A stretch of 6,223 bases of DNA from Omnitrophica bacterium RBG_13_46_9 (GCA_001804045.1 MHFD01000021.1:21414-27636), one strand, 5' to 3'. Numbered from the stretch's first letter, positions 1 through 6,223 are shown. Notes: a model not told the origin generated them from the letters alone. Made by a program: numbers and translations.

Positions 1-1029
1 AGGAGGATAGACGATCAGCTTAGAGGCAGGGCCGGCAGACAAGGCGACCCCGGTTCGTCCAAATTCTACCTGTCACTGGAAGACAATTTGATGAGAATCT
101 TCGGCTCAGACAGAATAAAGATGATTATGGAGCGTTTTGGCATGGAGGAGGGGCAGGAGATAGAGCACCCTCTTGTCTCCAGGGCTATAATGACCGCCCA
201 GAAAAGAGTGACAGACCAGAACTTTGAGATAAGAAAACAGCTCCTTAAATATGACAACGTTATGAATCAGCAGAGAGAGCTGATATATTCCAGAAGGAGG
301 AATATTATTTTACAGGAAGACCTGAGAGATGAGGTTTTTAATCTTTTAGGGACGATTTTGGAAGACTGGCTTTCGGATTGGGAGGATATGGAGGAGTATT
401 TGCAGGATTTCTGCAGAAACTTGAGGATTAAAATACTATTGAATTTCCAGGTTCAGGATTTCCTTACTCTCTCTAAGGAAGAGATAGTCGAGAAAGTCGT
501 AGAGCTTTCAAAGTCGCAATACGCGAAAAAAGAAAATATATTGGGCGAGGAAAAATCCAGGAATCTGGAAAAGATGATCATGCTCGGCGTAATAGATTCC
601 AATTGGAAGGATTACCTTTTTAGCGTGGATCAGCTGCGGGAAGGGATAATGTGGCGTTCCTACGGCCAGAGAGACCCGTTGGTGGAGTATCAGCACGAGG
701 CGTTTGCGATGTTTGCCGATTTGGTCAGGACAGTCGATGAGGGGATAGTCGAAAATTTATTCAGGATGTTCGCCGTAGAAGAAAGGTTTGCGCGGGGCGT
801 ATTTAGAAAGGACAAAGAGGCTTTTATACACGAGGAATACTCGGCTTTGCAGGGGGGTCCCGCACCGTTCGAAGGAGGGCCGCAAAATAGAGATGATATG
901 TTGCCTGTCGGATCGGAGACGATGCCGGGCCCGGAGGCAACATACAAAAGGAAGGTTCCGAAGGTTGGCAGAAATGAGCCCTGTCCCTGCGGAAGTGGAC
1001 TTAAATACAAGAAATGTTGCGGAAAATGA
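1..1029 (+). CDS. secA: Protein translocase subunit SecA, C-terminal part (5' end outside window)
   Basis: This is the ATPase motor that pushes unfolded preproteins through SecYEG. The frame is open from base 1, leaving 342 C-terminal residues, so the first half or more of the protein (NBD1 and the preprotein cross-linking domain) is missing. Fragment residues 6-18 (QLRGRAGRQGDPG) are the end of nucleotide-binding domain 2, helicase motif VI with the arginine finger, followed by the typical FYLSLED and MRIFG segments. Around residues 195-235 is the helical scaffold and two-helix-finger signature, with IDSNW, LREGI and YGQRDPLVEYQ clearly SecA-like. After a Gly/Pro-rich linker, residues 328-340 (CPCGSGLKYKKCC) form the CxCx8CC zinc-binding tail that contacts SecB and phospholipids in known SecAs. 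The tail is intact, so the gene looks functional. Its TGA overlaps the next gene's start, which suggests translational coupling to lnt. The family assignment is essentially certain. Confidence 0.98.
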   Translation, partial: RRIDDQLRGRAGRQGDPGSSKFYLSLEDNLMRIFGSDRIKMIMERFGMEEGQEIEHPLVSRAIMTAQKRVTDQNFEIRKQLLKYDNVMNQQRELIYSRRRNIILQEDLRDEVFNLLGTILEDWLSDWEDMEEYLQDFCRNLRIKILLNFQVQDFLTLSKEEIVEKVVELSKSQYAKKENILGEEKSRNLEKMIMLGVIDSNWKDYLFSVDQLREGIMWRSYGQRDPLVEYQHEAFAMFADLVRTVDEGIVENLFRMFAVEERFARGVFRKDKEAFIHEEYSALQGGPAPFEGGPQNRDDMLPVGSETMPGPEATYKRKVPKVGRNEPCPCGSGLKYKKCCGK

Positions 1030-2663
1030 GAACCGGTTGCCGGCTGGGCTGCAAGCTAACCTTATCTGTCATATCTTCAGTTCTTTTGATTCTTACCTAC
1101 CCTAAGTTCAACCTGGAATTTTTGGCATGGATTGCGTTGATCCCGTTATTTTTCGCTCTTGAGAATCACGATAGCCGCCTGTACCAGAGTTATGCTAAGC
1201 AGGTAAGAGAGGGGGCCATGACAGGGTTCCTGTTCGGCGTAGCTTTCTTTTCAGGGATCCTTTACTGGGTAGCCAACGTGACTGTCCCAGGAACGATTGC
1301 GTTGATATTGTTGATGTCAACGGTCCCCGCCGTATTCTGCCTGCTATACACAATGCGTTTCCAGGATTCGCTTGCTTTGCGGCAGGGCGCTTCGGCGCGT
1401 GGCAGTGAATGGCAAGCTTTTATATTTGTTCCTTCCGCCTGGGTTTGCAGCGAGTATTTGCGGAGTCATTTTTTTACAGGCTTTCCTTGGGCGCTTTTAG
1501 GCTGTTCCCAAAGCTTTAATCTTAAAGTGATACAGATAGCGGATATAACGGGTGTTTATGGAGTATCATTTTTTGTTGCCTTTATAAATTTTGGATTATA
1601 TTTAACGTTAAAAAGAATATCCGCGAGGCCCTGCCGTCCACGAGAGATATTTTCCCGTATAGTCTATCCCTTCTTTTTTCTGTTAATTCTGTCTGCGCTG
1701 GTATTAGCGTACGGGCACAATAGAATCAGCCGGATTTATCCCGCCCAAAGGATTAAAATCGCCGTTATTCAGGGGAATATACCTCAGAATCTAAAATGGG
1801 ATTCACAATATAGAGACTATATAATAGATAAATATGAGACCCTTACCAAAGAGGCGGCAAGAGAAAAGCCGGGTCTTATTGTCTGGCCGGAGACCTCTTT
1901 GCCGGGCTATCTGGAGTATGAAGCTAATTTAAAAGACAAAATACTCGGTCTTGCGAAGTCCGAAAAGACATATCTCTTGGTTGGTACCCTTAGAGAGGAA
2001 GGCGCAAAGTTTTTTAATAGCGCTGCCCTCATATCGGACAACGGCGAAATCGTAAGTAATTACAGCAAAATCCATTTGGTACCTTTTGGCGAATACATTC
2101 CTTTAGCCGATATCCTGTCTTTTATACGCATTTTTATAGACAAACCTATCGGCGATTTCGAGAAAGGCGGGGAATTTACCGTATTTAATTTCAAGTTGCA
2201 CAGAGTAAGCATCGAACCGGGCAGCATCCAGAAGACAACGGAGTTTCATAAGTTCGGGGTCCTTATATGCTTTGAAGACATCTTTCCTTATCTCGGCAGA
2301 AGATTCGTGCTGAATGGTGCCAGATTTTTGGTGAACATAACAAACGACGCTTGGTTTGGCAGGACCGCATCGCCCTACCAGCATATGCAGCATTCTGTCT
2401 TCAGGGCGGTCGAGAACCGTGTCCCTGTAGTTCGCGCCGCCAATACGGGCCTGTCATGCATAATAGACCATAACGGTAAAGTCATTAAATCTGTTAAAGC
2501 AGGCGAAGACGAGACATTCATAGACGGATATGCCGTAGGAACGATAATGCCTACTTTCGCGAATACATTTTACACCCGCTTCGGCGACATATTCAGCTGG
2601 TTTTGTATTATGGTGACTGCGGTTAGCCTTCTCGCACATTTTAAATCAAAATATCATGCGTAA
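1026..2663 (+). CDS. lnt: Apolipoprotein N-acyltransferase Lnt
   Basis: Lnt transfers an acyl chain from phospholipid to the N-terminal cysteine of apolipoproteins at the periplasmic face of the inner membrane, the last step of lipoprotein maturation. Several N-terminal membrane segments (about residues 10-230) precede a carbon-nitrogen hydrolase (nitrilase) domain, and a last helix lies near 520-537. With the start at 1026 (545 aa) the catalytic triad is Glu289 (in VWPETSLPGY), Lys348 (in SKIHLVPFGEYIP) and Cys415 (in FGVLICFEDIFP). The family signature NITNDAWFG and a downstream QH...RAVENR...R..NTG stretch are present. I chose ATG 1026 because it forms an ATGA overlap with the secA stop. 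An in-frame ATG at 1014 would add four residues, and neither start has a strong Shine-Dalgarno. The length is slightly above the usual ~510 aa, partly through a short extra segment just before the catalytic-Cys strand (2196-2249). The identification is firm; only the start is open. Confidence 0.96.
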   Translation: MRTGCRLGCKLTLSVISSVLLILTYPKFNLEFLAWIALIPLFFALENHDSRLYQSYAKQVREGAMTGFLFGVAFFSGILYWVANVTVPGTIALILLMSTVPAVFCLLYTMRFQDSLALRQGASARGSEWQAFIFVPSAWVCSEYLRSHFFTGFPWALLGCSQSFNLKVIQIADITGVYGVSFFVAFINFGLYLTLKRISARPCRPREIFSRIVYPFFFLLILSALVLAYGHNRISRIYPAQRIKIAVIQGNIPQNLKWDSQYRDYIIDKYETLTKEAAREKPGLIVWPETSLPGYLEYEANLKDKILGLAKSEKTYLLVGTLREEGAKFFNSAALISDNGEIVSNYSKIHLVPFGEYIPLADILSFIRIFIDKPIGDFEKGGEFTVFNFKLHRVSIEPGSIQKTTEFHKFGVLICFEDIFPYLGRRFVLNGARFLVNITNDAWFGRTASPYQHMQHSVFRAVENRVPVVRAANTGLSCIIDHNGKVIKSVKAGEDETFIDGYAVGTIMPTFANTFYTRFGDIFSWFCIMVTAVSLLAHFKSKYHA

Positions 2664-3213
2664 TAAGACCTTTATTCTTGTGCTTGCGGCGCTTTCTTTA
2701 CATTTTTTTATCACCTGTGTCGAAGGGGAGACTCACGGCATGGGGAAATTCAGGTTTACTTTCCCTTTCGGCAAAAGATACGATTATGATAACATACTCG
2801 TGACGAGAGTGGTCGATGGCGATACCGTAGAATTGGAAAACCGGGAAAAGGTGAGGCTTATAGGAATAGATACTCCGGAATCCGATTATAACCCCAAGCT
2901 TGAGCGGGATGCTAAGCGCACACATAGAGATTATGGGGCTATAATAGCGATGGGCAAGATTGCCGCAGGATTTACAAAAAACCTGGCGGAAGGTAAAAAG
3001 GTAAGACTTGAGTTTGATATCGAGAAGAGAGACCAATACGGAAGGCTGCTCGCCTATGTGTACTTGTCTGATGGCAGGATGCTTAATGCGGAGATCATTA
3101 AAAAGGGATATGCGCAGGTTTATACGTTTCCACCCAATGTAAGGCATGCGGAGCTGTTTTTGAGACTGCAGAAAGAGGCGAGAGAGAATAAAAGGGGTTT
3201 CTGGGGGGAATAG
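2656..3213 (+). CDS. Secreted staphylococcal nuclease-like (TNase/SNc) protein
   Basis: This is a 185-aa protein with an N-terminal hydrophobic signal sequence (residues 5-20) and an SNase-fold OB domain (about 46-184). By family it should cleave DNA and/or RNA in a Ca2+-dependent way outside the cytoplasm. All the main active-site positions of the staphylococcal enzyme can be aligned by eye: Asp56 in VVDGDT (Asp21), Arg67 (Arg35), Asp72-Thr73-x-Glu75 in IDTPE (Asp40, Thr41, Glu43) and Arg130 in QYGR (Arg87). The C-terminal pattern with PPNVRHAE and ending GFWGE also fits. A cysteine at residue 21, after FFIT, resembles a degenerate lipobox, so a lipoprotein is possible but not supported by canonical -3/-1 residues. 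The start overlaps the end of lnt by 8 nt and has no Shine-Dalgarno, so translation is probably coupled. The fold assignment is secure. The biological role (nutrient scavenging, eDNA turnover or defence) cannot be read from the sequence. Confidence 0.92.
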   Translation: MRNKTFILVLAALSLHFFITCVEGETHGMGKFRFTFPFGKRYDYDNILVTRVVDGDTVELENREKVRLIGIDTPESDYNPKLERDAKRTHRDYGAIIAMGKIAAGFTKNLAEGKKVRLEFDIEKRDQYGRLLAYVYLSDGRMLNAEIIKKGYAQVYTFPPNVRHAELFLRLQKEARENKRGFWGE

Positions 3214-3220
3214 AGATATC

Positions 3221-3226
3221 AGGAGG
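3221..3226 (+). promoter_or_regulatory. Strong Shine-Dalgarno for the small FN3-like protein
   Basis: AGGAGG lies 5 nt before the ATG at 3232. It is a full anti-Shine-Dalgarno match and the only strong one at any internal start in the window. The neighbouring genes rely on overlaps or weak sites, so this small secreted protein may be translated independently and at a higher level than the rest of the operon. Confidence 0.8.
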
Positions 3227-3231
3227 TTATC

Positions 3232-3624
3232 ATGAGAAAGATTTTTATATTCATACCGGTCTTGCTAGTTGCGTCGGCGTTTGTGTGGGCGTCGAGCGTC
3301 AGAGAAAGGACGCCTACGGTGATATATTTAGAGCCTAAAGACGATTTAGTCGTTGATATGAGCGGTAAGGAAAGCATTACCTTTAAATGGAAGAGCAGCC
3401 CCATTCCTTCGGGGGGAAGGATGAACTATAAATTCGAACTTTACAAAGATTTTGGTTATGAAAGAATCATAAATGAGCTACTTGATTCCGAAGTCTTTTC
3501 GATAGAAGTCCCGGCAGATAAATTCGCAGACGGGGCTCTTTATAGCTGGCAGGTGAAACAGCGTGATTCAGGAAGCCGTGACTGGAGCATGGACCGCCGC
3601 TGGAGTTTTAGAGTACGCAAGTAG
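3232..3624 (+). CDS. Small secreted protein with a single FN3/Ig-like beta-sandwich domain
   Basis: This is a 130-aa protein of no recognised named family. Residues 1-20 form a clear Sec signal peptide: Lys/Arg at 2-3, a hydrophobic core, and a VWA-SS cleavage site that fits the -3/-1 rule after Ala20. The mature part (about 110 aa) alternates polar and aromatic residues like a beta-sandwich. FKWK near 51-54, YKFELYKD near 66-73, GALYSWQV at 101-108 and a terminal W-S-F-R-V strand (124-128) are typical of fibronectin type III or related extracellular domains. There are no cysteines and no membrane anchor after the signal, so it should be a soluble periplasmic or secreted protein. It has its own strong Shine-Dalgarno and sits 11 nt upstream of the TMTC-like gene, which makes a functional link plausible. 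The FN3-like call is by eye from strand pattern only. A carbohydrate-binding or adhesion role is possible but not shown. Confidence 0.82.
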   Translation: MRKIFIFIPVLLVASAFVWASSVRERTPTVIYLEPKDDLVVDMSGKESITFKWKSSPIPSGGRMNYKFELYKDFGYERIINELLDSEVFSIEVPADKFADGALYSWQVKQRDSGSRDWSMDRRWSFRVRK

Positions 3625-3635
3625 AACATAAAAAA

Positions 3636-5405
3636 ATGAATAGCATAATCAACAAGAATAGAGTCCTGATATCCGTAACTTTAATGGTCATCCTGGGGTT
3701 TGCGGCTTACGGTAATTCGCTTAAAGGCAAGTTTATCTGGGATGACGAGTATTTAATAAGAGATAACCCGTACATAAGGACCTGGTCCTGTCTTCCTAAA
3801 CTCTTCACAGAAGACATAGGTACAGGTCCGGTGGTGGGGCATTTTCTTTACCGCCCTCTTCAGATGGTCACTTATATGGCGGATTATTCCTTATGGAGAT
3901 TGGATGTCAGGGGGTATCATTTCACAAATATTTTATTGCATATATTAACCGCTCTTGCCATTTATTGGCTGGTCAATATCCTTTATGACGACAGAACGCT
4001 TTCCTTGTTTACGAGCGTACTGTTCATAACCCATCCGATACATGTAGAAGCGGTGACATATATTTCAGGAAGAGCGGATTCCCTCGCTCTTTTATTTATG
4101 CTTATCTCTTTTATCTTTTATATAAAGTGTATAAACACGGGAAATCCGGTTTTCTGCGCGTTCGCGCTGCTGAGTTATGTTGCAGCCCTTCTTTCCAGAG
4201 AGAGCAGCCTGATTCTTCCCGCGTTACTATTGCTTTACCACTATACCTTTAGAAAGAGACCCAGCTTTAAGTGTTTCCTGTCTGTATTCGGCATAGCGCT
4301 TGTCTATATATTATTCCGGCTGACAGTCCTTAAATACTTACTGCCGCACCTACCCGGTTACTCCAGTTTATTTGAGAGGTTGCCGGGTTTTTTTGTCGCC
4401 ATAACCAATTACATAAGGCTTATGTTGCTTCCCGTGAATCTACACATGGAATACGGAAATAGATTTTTTGATTTTTCGGATCCAAAAGCGATCGCGGGTG
4501 TGCTGATATTGTTTTCGCTGTTAGGGTATGCCTTTAGGAAAAGGAACAGTAACCGGCTGCTATTTTTCTCTGTGTATTGGTTCTTTGTAACGCTTTTACC
4601 GGTATCTTGCATCTATCCTTTTCCCATGGCCTATATGGCAGAGCACTGGCTGTATGTGCCTTCAATAGGATTCTTTCTTCTTGTGGCTTATGGATTGAGA
4701 CGGCTTTACGGTATTAAAGTGTTTAAGGTGCCTGTAATAGTTTTTATGATATCCCTGGCAGCTTTTTATTCTTTTCTGACACATAGATATAATGAATATT
4801 GGAGAGAGCCCATAAAATTTTATGAGAGAACCCTGAGACATGTCCCGGATAGCATAAGGACGCTGGGCACTCTGGCTAACAGATATCGTGACATGGGAAA
4901 GCACGACGAAGCAGTGGCTTTATATGAGAAATTGATAAAGCTAAATCCAAATTCCGCAAAGGCATACAATAACCTCGGTGTCACTTATAGCGTTCAAGGT
5001 AAATACCGGGAATCCATAACGCCGTTTAAAAAAGCGCTGGAGATCGACCCTTTTTACGCAAAGGCATACAATAACCTCGGCAGCGCATATAAAGGTCTCG
5101 GCGAATACCGGGAAGCCGTAGCCGCGTTTAAAAAGGCAGTAGAGATCGACCCTTTTTACGCAAAGGCATACAATAACCTCGGCAGCGCATATGGATATCT
5201 CAAAGAATATGATGAAGCCATAACGGCGTTTAAAGAAGCGTTAAATATAGAACCGAATTACCCGGTGGTGCATAATAATCTGGCTCTGGCATATTATAAA
5301 AAGGAACAATATCACTTAGCGATCGAGCATTGCGATATGGCGGTCAATCTCGGATATGAAGTCCACCCGGAGTTGTTAAAACTTCTTGAACAATATAGGA
5401 AATAG
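3636..5405 (+). CDS. TMTC-like polytopic membrane protein with C-terminal TPR repeats (putative GT-C glycosyltransferase)
   Basis: The 589-aa protein has two parts. Residues 1-385 are very hydrophobic, with about ten membrane segments. They resemble TMTC and related bacterial TPR membrane proteins: FIWDDEYL with Asp36-Asp37 just after the first helix (position of the acidic GT-C motif in the first extracytoplasmic loop), YHFTNILLH near 94-102, and HPIHVEAV...SGRAD at 133-148. Residues 406-575 hold five TPR units: 406-439, 440-473, 474-507, 508-541 and a last, weaker one from 542. TMTC1-4 in animals transfer mannose from dolichol-phosphate-mannose to cadherin domains. By analogy this enzyme would use a polyprenyl-phosphate sugar at the outer face of the inner membrane, but sugar and acceptor are unknown. 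The gene follows the FN3-like gene by 11 nt and has only a weak ribosome site. Class confidence is high; catalytic activity is inferred. Confidence 0.87.
   Translation: MNSIINKNRVLISVTLMVILGFAAYGNSLKGKFIWDDEYLIRDNPYIRTWSCLPKLFTEDIGTGPVVGHFLYRPLQMVTYMADYSLWRLDVRGYHFTNILLHILTALAIYWLVNILYDDRTLSLFTSVLFITHPIHVEAVTYISGRADSLALLFMLISFIFYIKCINTGNPVFCAFALLSYVAALLSRESSLILPALLLLYHYTFRKRPSFKCFLSVFGIALVYILFRLTVLKYLLPHLPGYSSLFERLPGFFVAITNYIRLMLLPVNLHMEYGNRFFDFSDPKAIAGVLILFSLLGYAFRKRNSNRLLFFSVYWFFVTLLPVSCIYPFPMAYMAEHWLYVPSIGFFLLVAYGLRRLYGIKVFKVPVIVFMISLAAFYSFLTHRYNEYWREPIKFYERTLRHVPDSIRTLGTLANRYRDMGKHDEAVALYEKLIKLNPNSAKAYNNLGVTYSVQGKYRESITPFKKALEIDPFYAKAYNNLGSAYKGLGEYREAVAAFKKAVEIDPFYAKAYNNLGSAYGYLKEYDEAITAFKEALNIEPNYPVVHNNLALAYYKKEQYHLAIEHCDMAVNLGYEVHPELLKLLEQYRK
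4851..5360 (+). repeat. TPR-encoding tandem repeat, 102-bp period
   Basis: Five consecutive 34-codon units encode the TPR domain of the membrane protein. Three of them (starting at 4953, 5055 and 5157) are similar at DNA level. A 24-bp segment is identical at 4955-4978, 5057-5080 and 5159-5182, and a 51-bp segment is identical at 5040-5090 and 5142-5192. Synonymous sites are identical too, which indicates recent duplication or gene conversion of whole units rather than only protein-level selection. Confidence 0.9.
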
Positions 5406-5446
5406 GGGCTTTATAATACGAAGATATAATAAGTTACACTTAAAAG

Positions 5447-5568
5447 AAGATTACAGAGATTTTTTGCTTCTAAAAGATGCAGCCAAGATTACGGAGATTT
5501 AAATTACAATCGCTGTAATCTATTTTGCGTATATTTACCATGAGTAAGGAATCTCCGTAATCACCTTG
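5447..5568. repeat. Intergenic palindromic element made of GATTAC(A/G)GAGATT motifs
   Basis: Two direct copies (5447-5462 and 5485-5500; 15 of 16 bases alike, A/G difference in the middle) are followed by an exact inverted copy. GATTACGGAGATT at 5487-5499 is the perfect reverse complement of 5550-5562, and CAAG (5484-5487) / CTTG (5565-5568) can extend the stem past a small bulge. Inside the 50-nt loop a second hairpin pairs ATTACA (5503-5508) with TGTAAT (5514-5519) around a 5-nt loop. The result is a nested, branched fold. It could be a small dispersed repeat (REP or MITE type), an RNA structure in the read-through transcript, or a protein-binding palindrome. No transposase or target-site duplication is visible. 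The inverted repeat is directly seen; its nature is unknown. Confidence 0.65.
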
Positions 5569-5613
5569 AAGTATAATGAGGTAATACAAATAATACAAAA
5601 ATCCCATGATTGC

Positions 5614-5643
5614 TTTCCATAATCAATGGAGATATGTTATACT
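5614..5643 (+). promoter_or_regulatory. Putative sigma70-type promoter with extended -10 for the downstream glycosyltransferase
   Basis: TGTTATACT (5635-5643) is an extended -10 (TG-n-TATACT). TTTCCA at 5614-5619 is a fair -35 (4 of 6 consensus positions) with 18-nt spacing. Transcription would start near 5650, giving a leader of about 30 nt before the ATG at 5679. In AT-rich DNA such matches occur by chance, so this is tentative. Confidence 0.4.
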
Positions 5644-5678
5644 TATTGTATTATATTTAGCCAAAATATAACCTAAAT

Positions 5679-6223
5679 ATGGCTAGAAAAGACAAAGCAA
5701 AAAATATAAACGAATCAATATCACATCCCTCTCAACCGGTACCCGCTTCTTCAGCAAGCAATGGAACATGGCATTTCCTGAAAAAAAGCGCGATTCTTAT
5801 CCTATTTTCTTCAGTACTCGTGTTAGGCATAACCCTGCGTGTTTATAACCTTTTCACTGTTAGAGTGCAGACCCCCGATGAAGATATATACACCGGTCAA
5901 TCCAAGATCATAGCTCAAAATGGTCAGGAAGGCCTAAAGCTGCTTTTGGATAAGCACAATAGCGATAGAGAGTATTGGAAGCTTCCCCCGCCTACAAGAA
6001 TAGGATATCTTTACCCCCTTTCTCTGGTTATGAGAATAACTGATAGAAAAGACGTAAAAATAGGTGCATACTTCTCATGTTTTTTCAGCATTGTTACTTT
6101 GGCGCTCCTTTTGGTTTTTGGATTAAGATTCTTTAATCGATGGGTTACTTTATATGCTCTTTTATTCATGAGCGTTTGTCCCGCGGATCTGGCTATCGCC
6201 AGACGCGCGTGGCAAGATGCGAT
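5679..6223 (+). CDS. GT-C/GT39-like membrane glycosyltransferase, N-terminal part (3' end outside window)
   Basis: The frame is open from ATG 5679 to the window end (181 codons visible) and has no stop. An in-frame TAG at 5658-5660 means this ATG is the first available start, although no Shine-Dalgarno precedes it. A polar Lys/Ser-rich cytoplasmic tail (1-35) leads into a first membrane helix (about 38-53), then RVYNL and TPDEDIY (65-71). That arrangement is characteristic of PMT/ArnT-type GT-C enzymes, where an acidic residue in the first extracytoplasmic loop (here Asp67/Glu68) is catalytic. Further helices lie near 127-147 and 155-170, followed by ARRAWQDA, also common in this group. Such enzymes move a sugar from a polyprenyl-phosphate donor to lipid, protein or glycan. 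Donor and acceptor cannot be told from the visible third or so of the protein. It probably has its own promoter and is not simply part of the upstream operon. Confidence 0.8.
   Translation, partial: MARKDKAKNINESISHPSQPVPASSASNGTWHFLKKSAILILFSSVLVLGITLRVYNLFTVRVQTPDEDIYTGQSKIIAQNGQEGLKLLLDKHNSDREYWKLPPPTRIGYLYPLSLVMRITDRKDVKIGAYFSCFFSIVTLALLLVFGLRFFNRWVTLYALLFMSVCPADLAIARRAWQDA

Larger units (their letters stand above)
5406..5678. other. AT-rich intergenic region between the operon and the downstream glycosyltransferase gene
   Basis: This is the only sizeable non-coding gap, 273 nt and clearly more AT-rich than the flanking genes. From left to right it holds several TATAAT-like stretches (5412-5417, 5425-5430), the GATTAC palindromic element, a TATAAT at 5572-5577 without a good -35, a short tandem of TAATACAAA (5582-5590 and 5591-5599), an imperfect hairpin (5604-5629) and the best promoter candidate (5614-5643). 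No ORF of useful length, tRNA or GC-rich hairpin followed by a T-run was found. Confidence 0.7.

Noticed and set aside
690..1010. Minus-strand ORF opposite the secA 3' end
   Set aside because: It lies wholly antisense to a strongly conserved SecA frame and its translation has no recognisable domain.
788..1105. Plus-strand 105-codon frame across the secA-lnt junction
   Set aside because: It is out of frame with both genes, Arg-rich and low in structure, and overlaps two certain coding regions.
2103..2393. Minus-strand ORF opposite the Lnt catalytic domain
   Set aside because: It is antisense to the conserved Lys and Cys motifs and shows no family features.
2698..3147. 149-codon minus-strand ORF opposite the nuclease gene
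   Set aside because: It is the antisense shadow of a conserved SNase domain whose active-site residues are all in the + frame.
4953..5256. CRISPR-like repeats
   Set aside because: The 102-bp repeats are in frame and encode TPR units. There are no short spacers between repeats.
5406..5465. Intrinsic terminator after the TPR gene (six Ts at 5460-5465)
   Set aside because: No stable GC-containing hairpin precedes the T-run. The nearby GATTAC copy pairs with a distant inverted copy rather than locally.
5572..5577. Perfect TATAAT as the main promoter of the downstream gene
   Set aside because: No acceptable -35 lies 16-18 nt upstream, and it is about 100 nt from the start codon. The extended -10 at 5635-5643 fits better.
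5582..5599. Tandem TAATACAAA x2 as an iteron or origin element
   Set aside because: Only two 9-bp copies in AT-rich DNA, with no replication gene or DnaA-box cluster nearby.

Overview
This is a 6.2 kb stretch of bacterial chromosome in which every convincing gene is on the + strand. Five genes are packed into a probable operon (1-5405): the 3' end of secA, lnt (apolipoprotein N-acyltransferase), a secreted staphylococcal-nuclease-like protein, a small secreted FN3/Ig-like protein, and a TMTC-like multi-pass membrane protein with C-terminal TPR repeats. Junctions are a 4-nt ATGA overlap, an 8-nt overlap, an 18-nt gap and an 11-nt gap. After a 273-nt AT-rich intergenic region, a second GT-C-type membrane glycosyltransferase begins at 5679 and runs off the window.

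Organism: Lnt and exported proteins point to a diderm (Gram-negative-type) bacterium of moderate GC. TMTC-like TPR proteins and several GT-C enzymes beside housekeeping export genes are reminiscent of uncultivated lineages such as Omnitrophota. That placement is inferred from gene style only and is low confidence. There are no phage, transposase, CRISPR, tRNA or rRNA signals.

How the genes fit together: the theme is the cell envelope. SecA drives export through SecYEG. Lnt finishes lipoproteins in the inner membrane. The nuclease and the FN3-like protein carry Sec-type signal peptides. The TMTC-like and GT-C proteins are predicted polytopic membrane enzymes that, by family, transfer sugars from lipid carriers on the outer face of the membrane. 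The most interesting idea is that the small beta-sandwich protein is a substrate or partner of the adjacent TMTC-like enzyme, because animal TMTC proteins O-mannosylate beta-sandwich (cadherin) domains.

The intergenic region (5406-5678) holds a folded repeat element built from GATTAC(A/G)GAGATT motifs in direct and inverted orientation. It is followed by a plausible extended -10 promoter for the downstream glycosyltransferase. No convincing intrinsic terminator closes the operon.
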